Assembly: GCA_003635265.1 (NCBI GenBank)
Contig: PYIZ01000052.1
Coordinates: forward strand, 1-64,000
Length of the DNA: 64,000 nucleotides
Direction of reading: 5' to 3'
Origin: Candidatus Poribacteria bacterium
GTDB taxonomy: Bacteria; Poribacteria; WGA-4E; PCPOR2b
Shown here in pieces: positions 52,106 through 61,687 of this stretch. The translations under genes were made by a program, and so were the position numbers. How positions within the stretch are numbered: the first letter of the stretch is position 1; each line of letters starts with the position of its first letter. Below the pieces are notes generated by a model. That model was not told the origin of the DNA. It made no database searches and saw only the letters and a program-made list of their open reading frames with translations.

Positions 52106-54034
52106 TCAAATCCAGCTATACACCGCTGAACGCAGCACGAGACTCATGATGGGCCAAAAACACCCTATCAGTGCCTCGCCGAGTACCAGTCCAACAAAGA
52201 AAGGCATCCCACGACGATATCCCTTGATGCCGCCATGCTTGAGTAGGACCCATTTTGCAGCCATCCCGATCAGCAGCGGGAACCAAACGAGATTCATCGT
52301 ACCGGGGGCAACGCCGACAATATAGCCGGCGGGGTGGAGCGGACACCAAACAAATCGAGCGCGCAGAAACATGATGCCCATGTTCATTATAAACCCTATG
52401 CCGAGCACTGTCATCGCCAACCAATCCGTCGGCTTCGGATTAATCAGCCAAGAGGAGAGAAAATTGTATGCCTCTGCACCGCCAGAGTGTATTTGCTCTG
52501 AACCCGCTGCAACGCCTTCCTTGTAAATCGTGTAGGGATACAGGATGAGAGCCGATTCGATCCCCACAAAACTGGCAATGACCAACACAATAAGCATTGT
52601 ACGGTTTCTGATTCCGGTGCGCTCTGCTAGTTTGAACGCTTCCATCTGATCGGGCATCGGGTGCGTCCGAAACGATGCGTAACTCGCTCCACTCAACCAA
52701 TTCAGCATCGAGAGCATCGTCAGATTCCCCGCCCGGAGACGGCGTGTGCCGAATATGGAGATTGTCATGTATTGGGGCGTAACATAGCCGACCGCCTGAA
52801 TGGGAGGTCCCAACTCCGCCCGCATCCGGGTCAATCCAACAATAATTATCAGGTAGATAGAGATGAAAATCAGACAGCCCCAGATCGACATACCGCTTTT
52901 TACACAGAAGCCCATCAACACCAAAAGGCAAAGCGCCAATATAATGACCGTTGCACGGTAAGAGAGCGCCTCCCCTGCTTCATCCTCACGGTCCGGATGA
53001 AAAACACGAGACATAACCTGCGAGAAATGCCTTCTACCACTCCAGCATGTGATAAGCAGCAGGGCAAAGAGCGCGCCGGTGCCCTGCTCACCAAAGAAAG
53101 GATATCCCGGCAGATGCATGATACCCATCATGCTTCCATACAACAGCTGCATCTTCCCGAATAGATAGAAAAATGCACACGAAAAGGAGAGATCCAACGG
53201 AAGGATAAAACCGAGCCCAATCATATAGGGATGCAGCCGCAACGGCATACTCCCCAGCGCATTCCACGGCTTCTGTGTAAAGTAGATGTTGAGGTCGTAT
53301 TGCTTGACAGGAATTGAGGGCAAAGCGGGATAGAAATATTGCAGCCCGTTGAGTATATTGATTCCCGCGGCAATCCCAAACCCCATCCAGAGCAGACGGT
53401 TTTTGAAGATTGCCCCGTTGTCCGCCGTGATTTCAAGCGGGATCTGGATTACGGGATACGCCAATTTTTCGTGTACCACCCACTGCCGTCTGATAAGGGA
53501 GGTCAAACACAGGAAAATCAGCATCAACGAAAAGATAACAACCGACCACGATAGGATGGGTGTGATCCAATACCGAAAATAACCGTCTCTGAAAAAATCG
53601 ACTTCTCCCTCAAAAAAATCGGTGACCGCTCTCAGGTCTGAGACAACTAGCCACGGTGGTAGGTGACGGAATAGCAGCGCTTCCCAGTCGTTTTCAGGCG
53701 TTGCGAAACGGAAAGCGTAGGGGATGAGTCCCATTAAGCGGGGCATGCAGTCATGCCCAGAAAATGCACTCCCCACCGCCAGCATCCCGTAGATGACCAG
53801 TAGGTCCTGTCGACTAAGCGCAGCACTCGGCGCAATCTGACGAACAATGATGTTCAACCCCGTAATCACGAGGAGCGCAAACATAACGTTGACTGACAGC
53901 GTAACGGTGGTCAGATGTGCAGTATGCCACAACATCTCGACATAGGCAATCCAGTAACTGTTGGCAATAATCAGCATCACGCCAATCAGCACCGCACGTT
54001 TGCTAATTCTAGTGGAAGATTCTTGTCTGAGCAT
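52106..54034 (-). CDS. Large polytopic membrane protein (DUF6785/DUF6784-like)
   Basis: ATG 54034 is one base after the protease stop (T-A-A-G-A-T-G), so translation is probably coupled. The 642 residues hold about 13 hydrophobic segments; conserved-looking blocks include F-S-G-H-D-C-M-P-R near residue 92, L-A-Y-P-V-I-Q-I-P-L near 190 and M-R-A-E-L-G-P-P near 405. Resembles the oligopeptide-transporter-like DUF6785 proteins of Planctomycetes and Poribacteria. Substrate unknown; coupling with a secreted protease suggests peptide uptake. Confidence 0.75.
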   Translation of the reverse strand: MLRQESSTRISKRAVLIGVMLIIANSYWIAYVEMLWHTAHLTTVTLSVNVMFALLVITGLNIIVRQIAPSAALSRQDLLVIYGMLAVGSAFSGHDCMPRLMGLIPYAFRFATPENDWEALLFRHLPPWLVVSDLRAVTDFFEGEVDFFRDGYFRYWITPILSWSVVIFSLMLIFLCLTSLIRRQWVVHEKLAYPVIQIPLEITADNGAIFKNRLLWMGFGIAAGINILNGLQYFYPALPSIPVKQYDLNIYFTQKPWNALGSMPLRLHPYMIGLGFILPLDLSFSCAFFYLFGKMQLLYGSMMGIMHLPGYPFFGEQGTGALFALLLITCWSGRRHFSQVMSRVFHPDREDEAGEALSYRATVIILALCLLVLMGFCVKSGMSIWGCLIFISIYLIIIVGLTRMRAELGPPIQAVGYVTPQYMTISIFGTRRLRAGNLTMLSMLNWLSGASYASFRTHPMPDQMEAFKLAERTGIRNRTMLIVLVIASFVGIESALILYPYTIYKEGVAAGSEQIHSGGAEAYNFLSSWLINPKPTDWLAMTVLGIGFIMNMGIMFLRARFVWCPLHPAGYIVGVAPGTMNLVWFPLLIGMAAKWVLLKHGGIKGYRRGMPFFVGLVLGEALIGCFWPIMSLVLRSAVYSWI

Positions 54035-54035
54035 C

Positions 54036-57000
54036 TTATTTTAGAACCACCATTTTGCGGCTCGCAGAAAACGCACCCGCCCGAATCTGATAGAAATATA
54101 AGCCGCTTGCAACGGGCTCGCCATACATATCTTCTCCGTCCCAGTAAGCCGCCCTACCACGAGTGACGTATGTCCCAACGTGCTGATAGCCGAGGTCTAA
54201 TTGACGGACACGCTCACCCCGTGCATCATAAATTGAGATCAGCACTTCCGAATCGGTAGAGAGTTGATACGGAATCCATGTTTCCGGGTTGAACGGGTTT
54301 GGGTAGTTTTGCAGCAATGTCGGTTTCTCAGGGAATAGCTCTGTCATTGATACCCGCTCACCAACGACCTCCACCGGAATCGCTCTTGTTAGCGAATCTG
54401 CCAACTGTAGGTCAACAAGCTGAATGGGGGACTGTGACGACCGAAATTCTGTCTTTTTGACATGAAAAACAAGCGTAGCCAGTGCCCCCTCTGCTGTTAC
54501 ACCCTCGAGCGTTCCTTGGCGTGTCTGCATTAGCTTCAGCTGTGTACCTTGCTGGGAAACATGCCAGTAACTTCGGGGCAATGTGGCGGCTAAAACCGGA
54601 CCTGGTGAGGCAGTAAGAAGCTCTAGTACCGCTGGATCGTACTGGATTGAAAAATGGTAGCCGTAGAGATCGACAATCGCTGTGGTGTGGATCGAGACGG
54701 TCAACTGGCGTGTATCTGTCATACTTGGGGTCATCAGGAGGCGTAACTCTCCTTCGGGCGATGCCGAACGGAGTTGTCCAAAATCGGCAGTGGGCGTAGC
54801 ATTGATGTATTTTTCGCCGAAATGTTGACCGACAAGCACGAGATCAAAGATGTCCACCACCCCATCTTGATTGACATCATAAGGGGGGAATCTACCCGCA
54901 CCGTCTTCCTCTTCGATTGTTAAAGTGAGTGTATAGATTAGATTGGCTTCACTTCCTCCGGCAATATCTTTAATCTCGGCATAGTACGTTCCGTCCACAG
55001 GAATTTCAAATCCCTCTAGTGGCGAATCAAAACCTTCTATAAAGAGCGGAACTTCCATCAAAATCTGTAAATCGCTATTATACAAAGTCAAAACGAAACC
55101 AAAGAATGGGCCGGTGGGTTGCCCATTAACCGCTAACGTAATGAGTTGTCCCGCTGTAGCCGTGAACTGAAACGCATCGGCATCCCCGGCAAAACTGATG
55201 GCGCCCTCGACAGGCTCCCCTACCGCTAACGGGGTCGGATTCCCCCTTAAACCCTCATGGTCATCTTCGGGAAGTTCGCCTTCAGATAACGTCAGCGTGT
55301 AGGTATAAGTCGAACCGACCGCCCCTCCTATGAAGCCGGCAATATCGACACAATATTCACCATCGGCGGGGATCAGAAATCCATCAATCTGTACCTTTAA
55401 GCCATTGGGATTGCCCCGAGTGGATGCCAACGTTTCCCCAGACGCATCCAGAAGACTCAGTTGGGTCGCCCAGAATATTACCTCACGGTTAGGTATTTCT
55501 ATCTCAACCCGCAGGGCAACGACAGTGTCCGCTGACGCTTCAAAGCGAAAACCGTCCGAGTCATGAGGATCGGGAGATGCAGGATCGCCACTGAGGGTAA
55601 TAATCCCTGTTATAGGCTCGTCGAAGGTCAATGGCGTTTCCTCGCCGCTACCACAGGCTGCGTGGTCATCGGTCTCCCCACCGATTGTCAACGTGTAGGA
55701 GTAGTTCAATCCACCGAAGGGGGCATTAAGGTTGGGAAGTGCAATGTTACTGACAGCGAGTAGGTATGCTCCATCGGTTGGTAGTTTTACATCCACACGG
55801 GAATCAATACCACGCGGATTTAATTCAGGGATTGGCTCAGGCCCAATGGTCGGCAAGACATCATCACTTTTAGCAAAAAGTTCACCATCTGGCCCATAAA
55901 CGACGAGTAGAGAGTCAAGGTCGGAGTTCTTCGTCGTAACAGTAACCTCAACACGCTGCCCCTCCTCACCTTCAATCGCGAAGAAATCTGTATCTCCGCG
56001 GAAGTCGATGAAACTCTCTATCGTGTCGCCGATCGCCACAGACGTCGCTGTGTCAGGCGTATCGCCGTGGTTGTCAATGATGAGTGCTAGTTTATAATCG
56101 TTAGTTGCACCGTTGATGCCAGAAACCGCAACGAGATAATCCCCCGGCACCAATTCAAGCGATGTGACAGCCTTCGTCTCGAAGGTAACAAGCGCAACAC
56201 CATTAGGTCCCGTCAATGTTAGCATCAACTCCCCGTAGATGGGTTGAAAATCAATTCCCAGCCCAACCTGCATCGTCTCAGCCAAATGGAATTTATAGTA
56301 ATCATCATTGTCCGCTGTGTGAACCGATAGCTCCTCTTTGACAAATGGGAGTTCAATCGCGGAGGCAGTCTCCGCTGTATCGTTCTCCTCAAAGGCATCG
56401 GACGCCAATTTGGGTCGCGTAAAGAATCCCCGGTTCTCCATAATCCCCAAGATGAAGTCAAAATTTACGCTGCCATTCAGTTCTTGATCCGCCATAAGAA
56501 TTGCGGATGCCGCATCGACAAATTCCGCATCGGGCGAGAGGAAGAAATGGCTCTCAACGACCAGACGGATCGAGGCATCGCGTCCAAGCGCTTCAAAAAT
56601 CTCCCACAGTGCTGCAGACCAAATCTGACCATCGGCGTGGGGTTGACCCATAATGTCTTGGGGATAGCGTTTGTTACTATTCACGGAACGCGTGGCAACC
56701 TCAGGGTCATCTGAACCCGCCCATTCAAAAACGATTGAGTCACCAAAACCGTCGCTCACGGCACTGAAAAAACTGGCTGCGAGAAAATCACTAAACCCTT
56801 CGTGTATAGCACCGCCTTCCCCTCTGTTAATGTTAGGGACCTGCCGATCAAGAATCGCATGACCATATTCGTGGATAATCACTTCAGCATCTTCGGCAAC
56901 ATCAACACCAGCATCTCCGAAATTAATCGAGCCATCACTATCGTCGTAAAAACCAGCCCTTGTCATACCGAAATGTACATTCGCAGGAGTCTGCCAGTCG

Positions 57001-58046
57001 TCCACAAAATCAAAGCCGATCCCTTTCAGATAACGTCCAACGGCATCAATATGATAATAGACCATCACCTCCTCAAATCGGGGGTCATCTCGGAAGTAGT
57101 TGAATTCCAGCGTCGGCTCGTTGGCACGATTCTCGGTCAGTCTCGTACTCACATAGGGTCCATCAAGAAAACCACTCCCATCCAGTTCAGGCAGAATCAC
57201 ATCCGTATACGCCGCTTCCGGTATCGCGTCAACAGAATCGCCCAGATCCATGAGCGTAAAATCTTTGAGTGCAACGACGGGATTCGGGTTAAAAACGCGC
57301 CCCCGTCCGTCAGCAAACCTGAGCAGATGCCGTCGCTGCAACGGTTCGCCGGTGTTAGCATCAATTATATATTCCCAACTTGCAACCGGTTGACTAGAGT
57401 GTATGGTTGCGCGGTAAGCGAGGCGATACACATCGGCATAGTCACCTATCTGTCCCACATCACGGTATGGGAAAATTATCAAGTCGGCACGCGACGGCTT
57501 GCGTAAATTGAATGAACCAGCCTCGGCAATGGCGATCCCAATCGCTTGGTCCGGGGAGAATGATGCCGCTGTACTGACGTTGATTTGTGGAAAGTAGTTG
57601 CTGTGGATGACCCGTATCTGTCCAGAATGGTTGGCGTGGATGGAGATTGCTGCGCCGTAAACTTCGATACCGTTGTAGTATTGATGAAATCGTGCATGTC
57701 TGCCCGTTAAACTGCCTTGAATATTTGTAAGACGCAGCTCGATGTTCGGATCGGTCATCGCAAAAAGGTCACAATAGTCACTAAGGCATTGACGCGCTGA
57801 TGTTTCTAGCGTTCCCATTGGGGCGGGCAGCGTCAAATTGTAAAGGCTCCGGACTGTTCCTCGATCCGGATGCCATCTAGCACGCACAACGGTTTCCGAA
57901 TCGGATTTGATCCGCTGCAATGCCGCTCCTGCTTTCAATTGAATCTGTTGTCTTACCTCTCCTTTGGCATATACCGAAAATGATATACACATTAGGATTG
58001 TACAGAGTGCGAGTACAATCGATATGAAGGTAATCCGCTTATTCAT
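54036..58046 (-). CDS. Secreted M36-like metalloprotease with dockerin, cohesin-like and C-terminal sorting modules
   Basis: ATG 58046 behind GGGAGAG. Signal peptide to about residue 28; FTP-type prodomain about 60-240; zinc motif H-E-Y-G-H at about 392-396 with the third ligand in E-G-F-S-D about 24 residues later. Four pre-peptidase C-terminal (PPC) beta domains follow (about 560-1080), then a dockerin-like D-V-N-Q-D-G-V-V-D-I-F-D-L, a cohesin-like sandwich (D-L-Y-G-Y-H-F-S-I-Q-Y-D) and the C-terminal P-N-P-F-N-P-E-T-W-I-P-Y-Q-L module ending in K-M-V-V-L-K. About 1336 residues. Likely extracellular or surface-attached peptidase. Confidence 0.9.
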   Translation of the reverse strand: MNKRITFISIVLALCTILMCISFSVYAKGEVRQQIQLKAGAALQRIKSDSETVVRARWHPDRGTVRSLYNLTLPAPMGTLETSARQCLSDYCDLFAMTDPNIELRLTNIQGSLTGRHARFHQYYNGIEVYGAAISIHANHSGQIRVIHSNYFPQINVSTAASFSPDQAIGIAIAEAGSFNLRKPSRADLIIFPYRDVGQIGDYADVYRLAYRATIHSSQPVASWEYIIDANTGEPLQRRHLLRFADGRGRVFNPNPVVALKDFTLMDLGDSVDAIPEAAYTDVILPELDGSGFLDGPYVSTRLTENRANEPTLEFNYFRDDPRFEEVMVYYHIDAVGRYLKGIGFDFVDDWQTPANVHFGMTRAGFYDDSDGSINFGDAGVDVAEDAEVIIHEYGHAILDRQVPNINRGEGGAIHEGFSDFLAASFFSAVSDGFGDSIVFEWAGSDDPEVATRSVNSNKRYPQDIMGQPHADGQIWSAALWEIFEALGRDASIRLVVESHFFLSPDAEFVDAASAILMADQELNGSVNFDFILGIMENRGFFTRPKLASDAFEENDTAETASAIELPFVKEELSVHTADNDDYYKFHLAETMQVGLGIDFQPIYGELMLTLTGPNGVALVTFETKAVTSLELVPGDYLVAVSGINGATNDYKLALIIDNHGDTPDTATSVAIGDTIESFIDFRGDTDFFAIEGEEGQRVEVTVTTKNSDLDSLLVVYGPDGELFAKSDDVLPTIGPEPIPELNPRGIDSRVDVKLPTDGAYLLAVSNIALPNLNAPFGGLNYSYTLTIGGETDDHAACGSGEETPLTFDEPITGIITLSGDPASPDPHDSDGFRFEASADTVVALRVEIEIPNREVIFWATQLSLLDASGETLASTRGNPNGLKVQIDGFLIPADGEYCVDIAGFIGGAVGSTYTYTLTLSEGELPEDDHEGLRGNPTPLAVGEPVEGAISFAGDADAFQFTATAGQLITLAVNGQPTGPFFGFVLTLYNSDLQILMEVPLFIEGFDSPLEGFEIPVDGTYYAEIKDIAGGSEANLIYTLTLTIEEEDGAGRFPPYDVNQDGVVDIFDLVLVGQHFGEKYINATPTADFGQLRSASPEGELRLLMTPSMTDTRQLTVSIHTTAIVDLYGYHFSIQYDPAVLELLTASPGPVLAATLPRSYWHVSQQGTQLKLMQTRQGTLEGVTAEGALATLVFHVKKTEFRSSQSPIQLVDLQLADSLTRAIPVEVVGERVSMTELFPEKPTLLQNYPNPFNPETWIPYQLSTDSEVLISIYDARGERVRQLDLGYQHVGTYVTRGRAAYWDGEDMYGEPVASGLYFYQIRAGAFSASRKMVVLK

Positions 58047-58085
58047 GACAGACTCTCCCTTCAACCTAAAAACTACCTCTCACAC

Positions 58086-58137
58086 AAAAATGGGAGCATG
58101 GGCATAAGATCCTGTCTAATAGCCCGATGCTCCCATT
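58086..58137 (-). terminator. Intrinsic terminator after the cohesin gene
   Basis: Arms ATGGGAGCAT (58090-58099) and ATGCTCCCAT (58127-58136), extended by GGGC/GCCC with one bulge; T run on the minus strand (A run 58086-58090). It separates the cohesin gene from the protease gene. Confidence 0.8.
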
Positions 58138-58230
58138 GACTTGAAAAGTATAAGTTTTATGGCGTACGAGTCTCGTCACGCTTTGTTCAACCATTTTTGC
58201 ACGCCAGATAAAGTCAGCATAGATTAGGAT

Positions 58231-59742
58231 CTACTTCAAAATCAACATCTTCCGTGTTGCCGAAAAGTCGGCGGTTTGCAGACTGTAGAAGTAAACCCCT
58301 GAAGCAACCTGCTCTCCCATATTATTACGACCATCCCAGTACGCTGCCGTGGAACGGGTCATATAGAACCCTTGTTGCTTGAAGCCAAGATCAATCGTCC
58401 GGACAATGCCGCCAGATGTGTCGTAAATCTGAAGAGTGACATCTGCCGATTTTTCAAGTTGATACGGAATCCATGTCTCTGGGTTGAACGGATTTGGGAA
58501 GTTCTGAGCCAATATCGTCTCTGCCGGGTGCACGTCACCAACAGTCAGCGGCAAACTCAGGTAAGCATTCCGAAGGTCTTCAATATCAACCGTCTGCGTG
58601 AAGGGACCTGAAACGATATTCCCCATATCATCGAATAGGATAACCTCTAGCGTATCGCCAGCTTCGATGACACTCTTCCGCGACAGGTCTGCCCAAACTG
58701 TGTTGAACTCCTTGTGCTCGCTGGAAACTAGTCTCGTTGCGACTTCACCGGTGCGGCGATTCTTTGCAACGACCGTGTAGGATACACCCGTTTCAGTTTC
58801 TAACAGATCACCACTAACCACAAACGCCCACGTCGTGCTTGGAAGTTCGATGCCCGGCGCAGCTGCTGCGTCTTCCATCGTGTTATTCCACGCTGTTCCC
58901 TCAAACGTGACCGTGCCACCGCCGGGGACGTTGACAATATAGCCCTGACCCCCTTGAATCAGGAACCCATCGCCTTCTTGGTCCGCAGTGAACCCAACAA
59001 AGTCTTGCATCGCCGTATCGAGCCGAATCACGATAGTTGCACCGACCGCCCCAGCGAACGAACTCGCCGTGTAAGGTTCTGCCGGCATCAACGGTAAGGA
59101 GATCATGTTCAGTCCAGGTGCCAACGCCATTTCGAATATAACCATAGCCTCCTCTGGCATCTCAGGCTCAACAGGCGTTTCAGGCTCGGCGGGTGGCATC
59201 TCAGTTTCCTCTGGCATCTGGGGCTCAGTAGGAGTTTCGGGTGTCTCAGGTATTTCCGGTCCCGGTCCGGTAACCATACCGCCTTGGACTGTCACATCTA
59301 TTGGAGTTGCAGCCGGGTCAGAAATCAAGACATTGGTTAATCCAATTGTCGAATCTTTGGCTTCGACAACTGTAAAGGTAACTGTGGCAAGCGTGCCATC
59401 CCCATCAGATGTAGCACCAATAGCGGTTGCACCAAGTCCCACACTCGTATTGGTGGAAGGCAGTGGCGCGACAAACGCACCAGCGGGTAGATAGTCCCCG
59501 TTTGCAATGCTCGCATTCGAAAGCGCAGTTGAATCAAATGTCACGGTTACTTGATAACCAGCAACATTCGCTCCGCCCGTGATGTTGATATTGAGGGTTA
59601 ATTGCTCTCCAGCAGCTGGAGATTCTACCGTAGCCGGATCTATCGAAACCGTTTGACCATAAGTCACACCTTGCACTGCAAATAACATAAATACAGCTAA
59701 AATGACAAAAAACTTATTTGGATTGGAAATCTGACGTTTCAT
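58231..59742 (-). CDS. Secreted cohesin-domain protein with C-terminal sorting module
   Basis: ATG 59742 behind AAGGAG. Signal peptide to about residue 30 (Q-G-V-T-Y-G-Q). Cohesin at about 32-155 (V-S-I-D-P-A-T-V-E-S-P-A-A-G-E-Q, G-Y-Q-V-T-V-T-F-D-S-T-A-L). A Pro/Glu-rich linker (about 160-205) with P-E-x-P repeats follows, then a beta domain starting G-L-N-M-I-S-L-P-L, and the P-N-P-F-N-P-E-T-W-I-P-Y module ending K-M-L-I-L-K. Cohesins bind dockerins; the gene just upstream carries one. Confidence 0.88.
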   Translation of the reverse strand: MKRQISNPNKFFVILAVFMLFAVQGVTYGQTVSIDPATVESPAAGEQLTLNINITGGANVAGYQVTVTFDSTALSNASIANGDYLPAGAFVAPLPSTNTSVGLGATAIGATSDGDGTLATVTFTVVEAKDSTIGLTNVLISDPAATPIDVTVQGGMVTGPGPEIPETPETPTEPQMPEETEMPPAEPETPVEPEMPEEAMVIFEMALAPGLNMISLPLMPAEPYTASSFAGAVGATIVIRLDTAMQDFVGFTADQEGDGFLIQGGQGYIVNVPGGGTVTFEGTAWNNTMEDAAAAPGIELPSTTWAFVVSGDLLETETGVSYTVVAKNRRTGEVATRLVSSEHKEFNTVWADLSRKSVIEAGDTLEVILFDDMGNIVSGPFTQTVDIEDLRNAYLSLPLTVGDVHPAETILAQNFPNPFNPETWIPYQLEKSADVTLQIYDTSGGIVRTIDLGFKQQGFYMTRSTAAYWDGRNNMGEQVASGVYFYSLQTADFSATRKMLILK

Positions 59743-59863
59743 TTGATAACTCCTTTTATTCTTGGAAGGGAATATAGATTACGGATGCTCGGTTTTGCAA
59801 TTTTCCTGTTTTGGGAAAAACAGAACCGGCACCCATATTCTTCGGATGTTTTGTACATCTGCA

Positions 59864-61141
59864 TCAGTTGATGTCCTGTCCGAAATACTTTGCGATACGG
59901 ACAAGATCGAAGACATCAATAATGCCATCCCGATTGACATCGCCCTGGAGATTTCTACCTGTCTGTCCAAAATTGCTTGCAACGAGAACCAGATCAAGGA
60001 TATTGACCACCCCATCGTGATTCACATTAGCAGTCGCAACCCCTATCGCTTGGACCTGTGCAACGGTGACGAGAGATGCTCCCGGACCAACACCGTAGGT
60101 ATTAAGCAGCGTTCCATCGGGGGCAGCAACATGTAATTTGTCCTGCCTGCCACCTGTCCAATCCGCATTTGTGATGTATAGGTTATCGCTCTGATCTATC
60201 GCCCCCACTCCGCCCAAATCGGTGAATGGATTGTCGGCATCGTGTGTCCATGCCTCGCTGACCAGATCATACACGAGCAGTCCACCGGAACTAATAAAGA
60301 GGCGCTTCATGCTGTCGATGGTAGGTCCCCCTGCCCTTCCATCAAGTTCAATCGTTTTTTCAATTTCATCGGTAACCGCGTCAATGAACACGATCGTCCC
60401 CGGGACGGGCCCTTGAGGATTCCACGCGCCAATACCTGCTGACACGGCAACTACCGTAGATACACCATCACTGGTGATACCGTTTGTGTTTATTGGCATC
60501 GGGATGGTTTTTATGACTGTGTCGGTCTCTATATCAATGATTGTGACGTTGCTCGTATCCTCATAGCTAACGTTCCAGGTACCCGGTTCCTTAAAATACG
60601 CCGAGTTGGCAACGTACGCCTTTCCGTTAAGAATCGTTATTCCATCCGGCATTGGACCGCAGGGAATCCGCTTAACAACACTTTTCTGGTTCAGATCTAC
60701 CACATGGATTACATTGCTGTATAGACCTGTAACATAGGCTTTGGAGGGAGGGATAAGGGCAATCTGCTTTGGGGTTGTATCGGAGTCAATTGGGATGCTT
60801 CCGACATTTGAGCGGGTCAACAGATTGATTATTTCAATAGACCCACCGCGCGGATCAAAATTTGGATCCGGTTCTTGGAGGAGAACATAGAGGAGATTCC
60901 CTTGAACCTCCAAATCGGTTGGTATGACAAACCCAAGTGGGATAATCTCATTCTCAACTGCCTGCCTCAAGTTAGGCTCATCAAGGTTGACAATTGAGAG
61001 TGATGGTAAGATGCTGGCTTCTGGCTTCCGTAAACCGTTTGCAACGATTGCTAAATTTTCGGTTTCTTGGGCGTAAACGCTCAAGGTGACAAAAATGAAA
61101 ACTGCGAGTACAAATGTGAAAGTGAACTTGCGTATATGCAT
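59864..61141 (-). CDS. Secreted YVTN-type beta-propeller with C-terminal dockerin, riboswitch-controlled
   Basis: Signal peptide to about residue 24 (S-V-Y-A-Q). A propeller of YncE/YVTN type fills about 30-355: A-Y-V-T-G-L-Y-S-N-V-I-H-V-V-D-L, K-A-Y-V-A-N-S, V-T-I-I-D-I-E-T-D-T-V-I-K-T-I, L-Y-I-T-N-A-D. The last 60 residues have two calcium-binding dockerin segments: N-V-N-H-D-G-V-V-N-I-L-D-L and D-V-N-R-D-G-I-I-D-V-F-D-L. Upstream are a consensus promoter, an adenosylcobalamin riboswitch and an intrinsic terminator, so expression should fall when B12 is plentiful. BtuG-like vitamin capture is the leading hypothesis. Confidence 0.88.
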   Translation of the reverse strand: MHIRKFTFTFVLAVFIFVTLSVYAQETENLAIVANGLRKPEASILPSLSIVNLDEPNLRQAVENEIIPLGFVIPTDLEVQGNLLYVLLQEPDPNFDPRGGSIEIINLLTRSNVGSIPIDSDTTPKQIALIPPSKAYVTGLYSNVIHVVDLNQKSVVKRIPCGPMPDGITILNGKAYVANSAYFKEPGTWNVSYEDTSNVTIIDIETDTVIKTIPMPINTNGITSDGVSTVVAVSAGIGAWNPQGPVPGTIVFIDAVTDEIEKTIELDGRAGGPTIDSMKRLFISSGGLLVYDLVSEAWTHDADNPFTDLGGVGAIDQSDNLYITNADWTGGRQDKLHVAAPDGTLLNTYGVGPGASLVTVAQVQAIGVATANVNHDGVVNILDLVLVASNFGQTGRNLQGDVNRDGIIDVFDLVRIAKYFGQDIN

Positions 61142-61203
61142 AACTGAATCTTCCTTTCATCAGTGATATAGCGGTGTCAGCTGTAGGTTTCGCAACCTAA
61201 AAA

Positions 61204-61238
61204 CAAAAAACCCCAGCTTTCACGCCGAAAGCTGGGGT
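61204..61238 (-). terminator. Intrinsic terminator between riboswitch and gene (attenuator)
   Basis: Perfect arms CCCCAGCTTT (61211-61220) and AAAGCTGGGG (61228-61237), with seven T on the minus strand (A run 61204-61210). Lies about 110 bp after the riboswitch core and 62 bp before the start codon. Confidence 0.85.
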
Positions 61239-61339
61239 GTGGTCCGCCATTTACACCTGTGATATGCAAGTATACTCAAGCACGATGAGTCGGCAAAGAA
61301 CCCCGTTTCACAGCCTTCCCGCGAAAGCTACCATGTGAA

Positions 61340-61520
61340 ATCGGATTCAGGTAGGTCTCCTGACTTACGACAACGCATTGTCCGCCTTCCCATCCTGATC
61401 TGGGACAGTGGCTTTTCGGACACGTTTTAACGTCGTTTACAGTGGCGGGGCCGTGGCGGATTCTCACCGCACTTCCCTGTTCTCTGGCAATCTTCATCAA
61501 TTGCCAGCACCTGAATCGAC
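61340..61520 (-). promoter_or_regulatory. Adenosylcobalamin (B12) riboswitch
   Basis: Minus-strand RNA contains, in order, the conserved core GCGGTGAGAATCCGC, the run GGCCCCGCCACTGTAA and the B12 box AAGTCAGGAGACCTACCTG (61348-61366), closed by pairing of GATTCAGGTG (near 61515) with TACCTGAATC (near 61345). Spacing and sequence match the cobalamin riboswitch class. With the downstream terminator it would work by transcription attenuation. Confidence 0.95.
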
Positions 61521-61569
61521 AACTATGCAGTTTTGAAATGCTTCTTTGATTCTGTTTGAAACAATATCA

Positions 61570-61598
61570 ATTATAGCAGATTGTTAAAAAATTGTCAA
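61570..61598 (-). promoter_or_regulatory. Consensus sigma-70 promoter of the riboswitch transcript
   Basis: Minus strand TTGACA (61593-61598), 17-bp spacer, TATAAT (61570-61575): both hexamers exact. The RNA would start about 40 bases before the riboswitch core. Confidence 0.85.
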
Positions 61599-61687
61599 AG
61601 GAATTTATGAGAAGCTAGAAAAGGAGGGAGGTTGAAAAGTTATGGAGACACTAGCGAGACACATGAGAAAAGGCGGAGAAGAGCGCG

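Larger units (their letters stand above)
61142..61687 (-). other. Leader region of the propeller gene
   Basis: About 545 bp without a gene: promoter, riboswitch and terminator (listed separately), plus a small GTAGGTT-TCGC-AACCTA hairpin at 61183-61198 just before the coding start. The ORF on the minus strand at 61276-61500 is inside the riboswitch and is not a gene. Confidence 0.8.

Noticed and set aside
61276..61500. Minus-strand 74-aa frame
   Set aside because: Lies wholly in the cobalamin riboswitch; conserved RNA explains the sequence.
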